From: Ehretia macrophylla
Taxonomy: Eukaryota; Streptophyta; Magnoliopsida; Boraginales; Ehretiaceae
Direction: 5' to 3'
NCBI GenBank assembly: GCA_037974665.1
Contig: CM075766.1
Span: 48,287,569-48,351,568 of the forward strand
DNA: 64,000 nucleotides
The position numbers and the translations under genes were made by a program. Within the stretch, counting starts at the first letter, position 1. Each line of letters starts with the position of its first letter. Of the stretch, positions 13,447 through 22,627 are shown one piece after another. The notes under the pieces are model-generated. The model ran no database searches. It saw nothing but the letters and a program-made list of their open reading frames with translations, and was not told where the DNA came from.

Positions 13447-14080
13447 TTGCCTGTCCTGTGTGCTTTGCTTGATTTATGGCCAATTGTGAAAACTATGCTA
13501 CTTGAAGATTGTTTCTTTCATGTTGCTAATGTTGTAATGTAAAAGACCCCCGTTGTAATTTGGAGTCTAATTTTGGTTTGTATTGATATTTCTAGACAGA
13601 CACTAGATACTGCTATGGTCGTTTTGCTTTTATTATCGCTAGTAGCTATAATAGGATTATGAAGTATTAGGTAAGGGCAAAGTAAGATGAACCATCTAAA
13701 CCTTAAACATGTACTCACTATTAAGCTAAGATCAACAAGTACTTTTATAACGAGGATAAACAAACAAACGAGACATATCACCATGCTAGGTTATAAATCA
13801 AACGAGACGTCGAAATAACCAATAGGCAATTCAATTGATGTTAAATGGTAATCCTAGTTGGAAACGAAATTGAGATTGGAAAATTTTGAGGCGTTTAGAG
13901 AATTAGGCCAAACCAAAGAGCCCAATTACAGCCGTTATGCTGCCGGTTTTTTGAAAAATTTTGGAGTTTAGGCCAAAACGTTAAGTGTTAAATCTTCATG
14001 AACGGTTAAGTACGAGATGTGATTTGAATGTTTAGATCACACCCTAATCTAACCTTTATAGGCCGGGTTGGGGCGTGACA

Positions 14081-15404
14081 AGTTATGCAGCGCACAGCAT
14101 ACTGTTGGAAAGCTCTCCGAGAGCTCTACGACGGACGTAGCAAACTTGCTTGGCTGCGCCTATTTTCATTGGCCAAAATTGAACATTTTCAACAGTTTTG
14201 GGACACTTTTCTTCTTTTGCACAGTTTTTTCATCCCGGATCGTACGTCGTGAGCCGCAAAAAAGACAACCTAATCCATCACATTTCTATTACCGAATCCA
14301 ACGACACCTTAGGCAAGACAACTTCACTTCACGTAGAGGCTGGGCCCGCAAACCAAGGGCGTAGGGCTTGTGACCAGGTATCCGTCGCTCCAGTGCCCAT
14401 AACTTTTGATCCGTAAGGAGTTACGTGGCGCACAACATACCATTGGAAAGCTCTCTGAGAGCTCTATGACAGGGGCAGCAAGCCTGCGCAGCTGTCCTAT
14501 TTTCGAAGCCCAAAATTGAATGTTTTCGTTACTTTCGGGACACTTTTCTTCTTTTGCTCTGTTTTTCTGTCCCGGATTGTACGTGGTGAGCGGCGAAAAG
14601 GACGACAACCTAATCCATCACATATCTATTACCGAATCCCATTGGATTTTGGGCAAGACAACTTCGCTTTACGTAGAGGCTGGGCTAGCAAACCGAGGGC
14701 GTGAGGCTTGGGACCAGGTCTTCGTCGCTCCAATGCCCATAACTTTTGATCCGCTAGGAGTTACGCGGCGCACAGCATACCGTTGGAAAGCTCGCCGAGA
14801 GCTCTACGATGGGATAAGTAAGCCTACTAGACTGTGCCTATTTTCGGAGCCCAAAATCGAACATTTTCAATAGTTTCGGGACACATTTTTTCTTTTATGA
14901 TGTTTTTTTATCCCGGATCGTACGTTGTGAGCAGCGAAAAGGACGACAACCTAATCCATCAAATTTCTATTGTCGAATCCCATGGCACATTGGGCAAGAC
15001 AACTTCACTTCACATAGAGGCTGGGCCTGCAAACCGAGGGTGTCGGTCTTGGGACTAGGTCTCCGTTGCTCCGATGCCCATAACTTTTGATCCGTAAGGA
15101 GTTACGCAGCGCACAGCATACCGTTGGAATGCACTCTGAGAGCCCTACGACAGGGGCAGCAAGCCTGCTCGGCTGCGCCTATTTTCGGTGCCCAAACTCG
15201 AACGTTTTCAACAATTTCGGGACACTTTTATTCTTTTGCGCTGGTTTTTCATCTCGGATCGTAAGTCGTGAGCCGCGAAAAGGACCACAACCTAATCCAT
15301 CTCATTTTTATTACCGAATCCAACGGCACCTTGGGCAAGACAACTTTACTTCACGTAAAGGTTGGGCCCGCAAACTGAGGGCGTGGGGCTTGGGACCAGG
15401 TATC
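14081..15404 (+). repeat. Satellite array, segment 2 (~3.9 monomers)
   Basis: Same ~340-bp monomers and orientation as segment 1. It starts with the right copy of target duplication agtta (14081-14085), resuming the monomer exactly where segment 1 broke off. It ends with gtatc (15400-15404), the left target duplication of element A. This shows that the two segments were contiguous before the insertions. Confidence 0.97.
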
Positions 15405-15915
15405 TGTAATACCCGAGCCCGGAATATGAAAATTCTTTGTTTATTATTTTGAAAATTATATATCCTTAATTCTTTGTGAATTAACTGTTGCTTTCTCGCC
15501 GTCGCAACGTGCATTGCATTTAAGGAGCGATAGCTAGATAACGATTTCCAATCCTCAGCAAATAGTGAAACTAGTATTTAGATGACTTAAATTTTATATT
15601 TTAAATGTTGCTAGCTTTAATTGATCTTACCTTAGCTAAAATGGCTTTAAAACGCGCAAAATAGGGCCCTTTGACCAAGTCTTAAGTTGTTTGACCTTGG
15701 ACCTTTGACTTGTTGACCATTTAACACTTATAAGCTAAAAAAACTAAGCAAAATAAAAAAGAGAAACAGCAGCAAAACAGTGAGGAGCTGGCCGAAACAA
15801 GAGAGAAAGAAAAAAAAATATTCAACCTTCCAAACGATCAATCTTCGCGTGAGCTCATGCGGGGTGATTTTCGAGGTGACTAGCATTGTTTTCCTAGCGA
15901 CTAGGAGTTCCTAAG

Positions 15916-17173
15916 GTGAGGGAAGCATGTTATTTGCGCATTTATACGTTGTATATGTTAACTTTGTCAATTTTTAGATTTATCCGTAGATCGTTATTTA
16001 AAGCGATTTGATGCTTCTAGAATGTTCCTTGGCATTTGTAGAACATGTATTTATAGCTTTGTAACATTTTTTACAGTTAAATGTTGTGATTACAAATTAA
16101 ATTGTTAAATGAATAGTGTTTTATGAATAGTAAAACCTTGAAACGTTGAAGTTGCGCTGTTATGCTTTCTGTTGATGTAGAAATGTGCTAGGTATGCTAG
16201 AATGCTAAAATGTGTGGTTTGTTTGGGTTGCGTAGTAGAAAAAATGAGAATTATGCCTTTGGGAAAGTCGGGGTCGTTTAGGTCGGCTTTAGCGTTTTCT
16301 CGTTTTGCGTGTTGGCATTGCTTTGGGAAGCCATGGAAGCACTTTTGCTGCTATTATGGCGTTGGTTGGGTGTTTGGTTGTTCTAGTTGTAGTTCAAACG
16401 AGAAAGGGGAAAATCGGGGCTTTGCGCGAGTTCTAGGGTAAAGTAAGGTTTCGGGGTCTTTAGACGTGCCTTATGGTGACCTAGGAGGGTTGGCGAAGTC
16501 GGTTTCCAGAACTCGTGGCTCGTTTGGAAATGGTAGCGTTTTGATAGTTGGGGCCGATTTGTGTTTTTGTGTGTTTTCTTGTCTTTATGCCTATAGAATG
16601 CTTAGAATTACTTGAAATACTTGCTTGAGTTGTTTTGGATTGAATTGCTTATCAATTGCTGCTATTGCATGCGAGAGTAACCTACTTTGTTATTCTCCCA
16701 CGTGTGGCTTTATCGCTTGATTATCGCCTTGTATCGAGTCTTGCATTAAATAGTGTCTCGCGCGTGAGTGATGGGCCTCTCTGGGTAGCCTTGGGTTGCC
16801 AGTGTTGGTTGCTCTAGCTCCGTTGTTATTCCCTTTCTCGCTTGGGTTGCCTCCCAGGGAGATTTGGGTCGTAGGTTGATGGATACTTCCGGGGTATTCC
16901 AAACTGGTGTTATAAGGTGGTTTGGGTCGGCGCGTCGTCATCGAATTCGTGTTTGAAAGTTGCTCGTGAAAAGAGTATCGTATCCTTTAATTGAGTGTTT
17001 GCGGCTTTAAATACTTGCCTTGCTTTATTGTTGGCTTTGGATGTAACTTATATGATTTGTATGTATTGCTTGGCTAATTGCATTGCATACTCCTCTCATC
17101 TCCGTCCTTGAGACCAATTGCCCTCGCTGAGCAATAGTTTTTGCTCATTCCTTTCTATACCATGTTTTTACAG
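15916..17173 (+). other. Intron-like segment in 5' LTR of element A
   Basis: Donor CTAAG/GTGAGGG and acceptor TTTTTACAG/G, 1258 bp. The length is identical in the 3' LTR and 1259 bp in element C. It contains the conserved stem-loop. Splicing is not shown, only inferred. Confidence 0.45.
16673..16697 (+). other. Conserved LTR stem-loop
   Basis: Arms GAGAGTAAC and GTTATTCTC around loop CTACTTT, with one G-T wobble. The arms differ from those of the D-family LTR at several positions, yet pairing is kept. Confidence 0.6.
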
Positions 17174-17238
17174 GAGTAGTTGAAGCAGACCCTCTCGAGG
17201 TAATAGAGGATGAGGAGTAGGTGGAGGTGTTTCCGTGA
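17174..17238 (+). other. Short acidic open frame, broken by TAG
   Basis: After the acceptor the frame reads GVVEADPLEVIEDEE, then TAG at 17218-17220, then VEVFP and TGA. The 3' LTR has CAG at that position, so the stop arose in this copy. Confidence 0.35.
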
Positions 17239-17695
17239 TAGCACTTCCCTGCTTTGCTGGTGGTTGGTTACCAGTTTTTGTGCAAACCTTGCTTGATATG
17301 TATATTGCGTGAAGGTCGTTTAATTTTGAGGCTTGTAGCCTTGTATGTATTTTTCTATTTTGAGACCTTTAATGGTCTTATGTTGTAATGGATTAAAAAA
17401 TGTAATATTGTAACTTATACTCGGATGACTAGTGAAGAAATGCATGCTAATAGCTAATGGTTTAGTGGCATAAATACCTGTGTAATATGCATGGCATTTT
17501 TGGTTTGGAAAGTTGGATAATAAGAAATGTATGTTTTATAGAAAGTTGGTTTGTTTTGATTATTATATGGCTTTCGCAAGTGTTATATTGATTTTAGGGT
17601 TTTTGGATCGTCCGCGGTACAGAGGAGACTCCGTCCGTGTGTCGGGTCCGAGCTTGGCCTTTTGCGGGGTCGGGTCGGGGCGTGACATCTTTAGG

Positions 17696-17707
17696 TGGTA
17701 TCAGAGC
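17696..17707 (+). other. Primer binding site, initiator Met tRNA
   Basis: TGGTATCAGAGC, complementary to the 3' end of plant initiator-Met tRNA including CCA. It lies 8 bases after the 5' LTR of element A, the normal place for start of minus-strand DNA synthesis. Confidence 0.93.
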
Positions 17708-17999
17708 ATGATAGTCTTGCATGAGCCGGGATATGATTCTCGGTCTGTGGGGTAAAGGTCCAAAATGCTAGAGTGTTATTGTATAATTGTTAAATGAAAA
17801 GAAAATGTTATAACATGACTTTGTGAACTTGGAATGTTTATGTGTTTAAGTGAAATAGTTTGGCAAGTTAAACTTGTCTTATGTGAATTGTATGATGGAA
17901 TATTGGATTGTTATTGACTTGAGTGTTATCTAATCTTATGTGTTATATTTCTGTCTATAAACTGCTTTTAAATGTTGCCAGCTATTGTGAGTTGCTACT

Positions 18000-19140
18000 A
18001 TGCCGCCACGTCATGGTACTCAAGGTATAGGATCAAATGAAGAGGCAGCAGAACAGGGTCAGCAGCCGTTGCCTGAGCAGTTTATGGCTACTATGACTAC
18101 TGCAGTAGACCGGATCACACAGGTACTACATGAGCAGAGGCAGGACAAGAATAATCCCCAGGGAAATCAAGCTAATCTTGGTGGACAGGGGTACAGAGTT
18201 GAGAACAATCAGCTAGAGAAATTTCTGAGGCACGAGCCGGGAAAGTTCTTCGGAGAGCCAGATGATGAGGCAGCCGAGAGATGGATTAATTGAGTTGAGA
18301 AGATTTTCACCGCATTGAGGTATACTGATGAGGCAAGAATAGACTATGCATCATTTTTATTCGAGGGTGATGCAGAGCAGTGGTGGAATACTATCAGATT
18401 GAGGTGGGATTGTGAGGATGTTCCACACTTATGGGATGATTTTGTAAGTGAGTTCCGGGACAAATATATTCCTGAGATGGCTATGGAGAGGAGGGAAGAT
18501 GAGTTTGTGGCCCTGAAATAGGGAAATATGACTGTTGCTCAGTACGAGGCTAGGTTTGTTAGCCTGTCGAGGTATATGCCCGAGTTGGTACGGCTGGCTA
18601 GGAGGATGATACATAGGTTTGTCCGTGGGCTGAGAATGGACATTCAGTTGCATTTGACTGGGCAGACCTACACTACTTTTCCCGAGGCATTTCAGGCAGC
18701 CTCGAAGTTTGAGAAACGGAAGGCTGAGATGTTAGCTGAGAGCAGTCAGCCGAGTAAGAAGCAGTATTTGGGCCAGAGCAGCCAGAGTCAGCCGAGGCAG
18801 TATCAGGCTTCTGCACAGGGTCCTCAGCAGCGTCCGTATCAGCCACAGCAGCAGATTCAGGCTAGGCCAGCTGTGACTAGACCCCAGTAGGGAGGTACAG
18901 TTCCTACCCTTGCCAGAGCCCCAGCACCTACAGGAAACACTGCGGTTAGGCAAAATCAGCAGTGTAATTATTGTAATCGGCCAGGGCATATTGAGGCTAA
19001 CTGCTGGAGGAAGAGTGGCAAATGTACGGGTTGTGGCAGTGATGACCATAGGGTGAGGGATTGCCCTAAATATAATAATGTTCAGGGCCGTGGTGGAGGC
19101 CAAGGTGTTCAGAATAGAGCAGCAGGTGCACGACCAGCAC
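18000..19140 (+). pseudogene. gag: gag of element A (capsid and two zinc knuckles), three stops
   Basis: Structural protein of the virus-like particle. The ATG at 18000 is followed by MPPRHGTQG. The capsid region (about residues 75-240) has typical plant gypsy gag signatures: FFGEPDDEAAERW, FLFEGDAEQWW, FVSEFRDKYIPE, GNMTVAQYEARFVSLSRYMPE. A Gln-rich linker follows, then two CX2CX4HX4C knuckles near residues 322-335 and 342-355 (CNYCNRPGHIEANC and [14 protein letters not shown]). The frame is continuous with pol. In-frame stops are TGA at 18291, TAG at 18519 and TAG at 18888. Element C reads CAG at the position of 18519. The frame is otherwise unshifted, so these are point mutations in a recently coding gene. 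Confidence 0.93.
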
Positions 19141-19478
19141 AGAGAGTTCAGGCTAGGGTCTTTGCACTAGATGCAGAGGAGCTGCCCGATACTACAGCTA
19201 TTGTGGAATGTACTTTTCTTCTCAATACTCAGCCAATTAAAGTTTTGATTGATCCCGGAGCTACACATTCGTTTATAACTCCTGCATGTGCACGATCTGT
19301 GAATGTTTGCATTGATAAATTGCCTCATGAAGTTGAAGTTAGTACTCCTTTGGGTGCAAAATTTGTTACTGAGTCTATTTGCAAATCTTGTGATATATGT
19401 ATTGAGAACCGTAAATTTCCTGCTGATTTAATTATATTACCATTCCGTGACTTTGAAATCATTTTGGGAATGGACTAG
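19140..19478 (+). pseudogene. Aspartic protease of element A, active site altered
   Basis: The retroviral-type aspartic protease follows gag in the same frame: the lead-in [14 protein letters not shown] is followed by FLLNTQPIKVLID and the active-site loop D418-P419-G420-ATHSF. The usual motif is D-S/T-G; proline in the middle position (codon CCC) should disable or weaken catalysis. Element B keeps D-T-G at this position, and element C has D-L-G. The flap and C-terminal part are recognisable up to [13 protein letters not shown] at 19476-19478 then interrupts the frame; element B has TGG there. The enzyme normally releases capsid, RT and integrase from the polyprotein. Confidence 0.9.
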
Positions 19479-21137
19479 TTGGGGAAGTATTATGCTCAGT
19501 TGGATTGTAGAACAAAGGTTGTTTATCTTAAGGTTCTTGACCTACCGGTACTAGAGATTGTTGGGAACTGCAGGGCTGCCCGCATTCCACTTTTATCAGC
19601 GATCAAGACTTCTAAGTTGTTGAATAGGGGTTGTGAAGCTTACTTAGCCTATTTGATCAATCAGCCTGCTGATAAGTTGAGTTTGAATGAGGTTCTGATT
19701 GTTAGAGACTTCCCTGGTGTATTTCCCGAGGAATTACCGGGTTTACCACCGGATAGGGAGATTGAGTTCGTGATTTATCTTGTGCCAGGCACTGCGCCAA
19801 TTTCTAGGAGTCCTTATAGAATGGCATCGGCTGAACTTCAGGAGTTAAAAATTCAGCTTCAGAACTTGCTTGAGAAAGGGTTTATACAACCTAGTTCTTC
19901 GCCGTGGGGTGCGCCTGTGTTGTTTGTGAGAAAGAAAGACGGCACGCTACGGTTATGCATTGATTACAGGGGACTTAATCAAGTCACGATTAAGAATAAA
20001 TACCCCTTGCCGTTGATTGAAGAATTGTTTGACCAGTTGCAGGGTGCGAGTGTTTACTCCAAATTTGACTTGAGGCAGGGTTACTATCAACTTAGGATTC
20101 GGAGTGACGATATACCAAAGACGGCATTCAGGACTAGATATGGCCACTATGAATTTGTTGTGTTGCCGTTCGGATTGACGAATGCACCAGCCGCATTCAT
20201 GGACTTGATGCAGAGGGTCTTTCGGCCTTACCTTGATCAGTTTGTCGTGATCTTTATTGACGACATTTTAGTGTATTCGAAGAACGAGGCTGAACATGAG
20301 CAACACTTGAGGATTGTGCTTCAGACTTTGCAGGAAAATAAGCTTTTTGCTAAATTCAGCAAGTGTGAGTTCTGGTTGAACCAGATATCTTTTCTAGGCC
20401 ATATCATTTCAGATCGAGGAATTTCAGTGGACCTAGCTAAGATTGAAGTTGTTTCATCTTGGAAGAGACATGAGACGGTGTCAGAGATTCGGAGTTTTCT
20501 TGGATTGGCATGTTATTACCGGAGATTTGTTAAAGACTTTTCTAAAATTTATGGACCTTTGAGCCAGTTGACTCGGAAGAAAGTTGCTTACAACTGGGAT
20601 GCTAAATGTGAATCCAGTTTCCAAGAATTGAAGAAGAGACTAACTACAGCTCCTATACTAGCTTTACCTGAGGGAACAGAGAACTTCATTGTCTACAGTG
20701 ATGCATCTAAAGAAGGTTTGGGTTGTGTTTTAATGCAGAATGGTAAGGTGATTGCCTATGCTTCTAGGAAATTGAAACCTTATGAAGTCAATTACCCTAC
20801 ACATGATCTTGAGTTAGCTGCAGTTGTGTTTGCTTTGAAGAAGTGGCGTCACTACTTGTGGGGTTGCAGATTTGAAATATTTACTGACCACAAGAGTCTC
20901 AAGTATTTGTTTTCACAGAAGGATCTGAATATGAGGCAGCGGAGATGGCTAGAGCTATTGGGTGGTTATAACTGTTCTATTAACTATGTGCCAGGTAAGG
21001 CAAATGTTGTTGCTGATGCTTTGAGCCGAAAGGCTTCTGTTGCAAGCTTGATTATCAAGGATTGGGAAACTTTGGAAGAAATTTCTTCATGGAAGCCAGA
21101 AGCTACTGAGGTAGGGATTCGATTTGCTAGTTTGTAG
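19479..21137 (+). pseudogene. pol: Reverse transcriptase and RNase H of element A
   Basis: An open segment of 552 codons in frame with gag. [71 protein letters not shown] and the catalytic box FIDDIL with Asp754-Asp755 of the joint frame. RNase H follows: YSDAS with catalytic Asp901, then the HDLELAAV glutamate, the FTDHKSL aspartate and the ADALSR aspartate, so all four metal ligands are present. Order and spacing are those of Ty3/gypsy. The enzyme copies the genomic RNA into DNA and removes the template. The segment ends at TAG 21135-21137; a CAG origin is likely but has no sibling copy here to prove it. Confidence 0.96.
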
Positions 21138-22616
21138 ATTCAGTCAGGATTGCTAGCACAGATCAGAGAGGCTCAGAAGACTGATCCTCACATCTTGAAG
21201 ATCCAAGAAAAATCAAAAGGGGGAGAGTCGGAGTTTAAATTACATGCAGATGGCATCTTCAGATTCAGGGATAGAGTATGTGTTCCTGATGATCCGACTT
21301 TAAAGAATGAGATCCTGTCCGAGGCACATAATTCGAGGTATACGATTCACCCGGGTAGTACAAAAATGTATAGAGATTTGAAACAACACTTCTGGTGGAA
21401 CAATATGAAGAGGGAGATTGCTGGGTATGTATCCAGATGTTTGACTTGTCAGAGAGTTAAAGTTGAGCATCAGAGGCCAGCCGGACTTCTACAGCCGTTG
21501 TCGATTCCGCAATGGAAGTGGGTACATATTACAATGGACCTTGTGACTGATCTTCCTAGATCTCCGAGAGGATGTGATTCTGTTTGGGTTGTTGTGGACC
21601 GTTTGACTAAAGTTACACATTTTATTCCCGTGAACAAACAGGATAGCCTTGATAAGCTAGCTGAATTGTATGTTGCTAATATTGTGAGATTGCATGGTGT
21701 GCCACAGAGTATAGTGTCAGATAGGGATCCCAGATTCAGATCTCGTTTTTGGCAGAAGTTGCAAGAGGCCATGGGAACTAAGTTGAGCTTTAGTACTGCT
21801 TATCATCCGCAAACTGATGGCCAGTCTGAGAGAACCATCAGGATCTTGGAAGACATGCTTCGGGCATGTGTGCTTGACTTTGGAAAAAATTGGGAGAAGT
21901 TTTTTCCTTTAGCGGAGTTCGCCTACAACAATAGTTATCAATCTACTATAGGTATGGCTCCCTACGAGTTGTTGTATAGTCGGAAATGCAGATCCCCGTT
22001 ATATTGGGAAGAGGTTGGAGAGATGAGAACAGTTGATCCGACTGTGTTACCTGAGATGATTAAGATGGTAGATAATGTTCACCTTATTTGCCAGTGTATG
22101 CTTACAGCTCAGAGTCGTCAGAAGAGTTATGCAGATAAGCACCGTCGGGATCTTAAGTTTGATTTGGGAGATTGGGTGTTTCTTAAGATTTCTCCACGGA
22201 AGGGATTGATTTGGCACGGTAAGAGCGAGAAGCTTAGTCCCAGGTATGTGGGTCCGTATGAGATCACCGAAAAGGTAGGTCCTTTAGCGTATCGATTAGC
22301 TTTGCCTCCGAGCTTGTCGAGACTGCACGATGTGTTCCATGTGTCTATGTTGAAGAAGTATCATCCAGACCCTTCACATGTACTTGAACCAGAGCCTTTG
22401 CAGATTGAAGAGAAGTTGTCTTATGAAGAGAAACCGATTCAAATTGTGGATCGGAAAGTTCAGGAGCTTTGCAGAAAGAGTATTCCGTTAGTAAAGGTTC
22501 TATGGAATCATCATGGATTTGAGGAAGCGACTTGGGAAAGAGAGGACCAAGTTCGGGATCAGTATCCGGAGTTGTTTGTTGACCAGGTAAGAATTGCGTG
22601 GGCGCAATTGTTTTAA
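21138..22616 (+). pseudogene. pol: Integrase with C-terminal chromodomain of element A
   Basis: An intact stretch of about 490 codons in the same frame. There is an N-terminal zinc-binding HHCC region (HPGSTKMYRDLKQHFWW ... CLTCQ). The catalytic core has Asp1180 (MDLVTDLP), Asp1241 (SDRDPRF) and Glu1277 (GQSERTI), exactly the D-D-35-E spacing. A GPY/F-type module follows (RYVGPYEITEKVGPLAYRL). A chromodomain-like tail spans about residues 1476-1533 (YEEKPIQIVDRKVQEL ... VKVLWNHHGFEEATWE ... YPELF). Chromodomains of chromoviruses bind or recognise heterochromatin marks and steer integration; the insertion of this copy in satellite DNA fits that. It ends at TAA, just before the purine tract. 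Confidence 0.96.
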
Positions 22617-22627
22617 GAGGGAGAGGG
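22615..22627 (+). other. Polypurine tract of element A
   Basis: The purine run aagagggagaggg lies directly before the TG of the 3' LTR and is the expected primer for plus-strand DNA synthesis. It overlaps the stop codon of the polyprotein. Confidence 0.85.

Larger units (their letters stand above)
10408..14080 (+). mobile_element. Solo LTR, 3673 bp, same family as the LTR of element D
   Basis: It begins TGTGAGGCCCGACC and ends GGGGCGTGACA. It is bounded by the 5-bp duplication agtta (10403-10407 and 14081-14085), and the satellite reads on in phase across it. No gag-pol is present, so it is a solo LTR left by recombination between the two LTRs of an inserted element. It is alignable over its length with the LTR at 30666-34847. 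A CT-rich tract lies at about 11165-11240. A donor-like and an acceptor-like site, a stem-loop and a short acidic frame are listed separately. At 3.67 kb it is long for a plant LTR but within the range known for chromoviruses. Confidence 0.92.
15405..17687 (+). repeat. 5' LTR of element A
   Basis: The boundaries are set by the TG...CA ends, by the match to the 3' LTR, and by the primer site 8 bases downstream. A TATA-like 'cttataag' lies at about 15728-15735, upstream of the donor-like site at 15915/15916; a promoter there is inferred. Base 17218 carries TAG where the 3' LTR has CAG, a change made after insertion. Confidence 0.95.

Noticed and set aside
16202..16441. 79-codon frame in the 5' LTR of element A
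   Set aside because: It lies in the intron-like part of the LTR; the same stretch in the 3' LTR and in element C is not kept as an open frame of that form.
18732..19103. 123-codon minus-strand frame over gag of element A, and similar antisense frames over pol
   Set aside because: Shadows of the sense gag-pol frame; the sense strand explains the codon pattern and all motifs.
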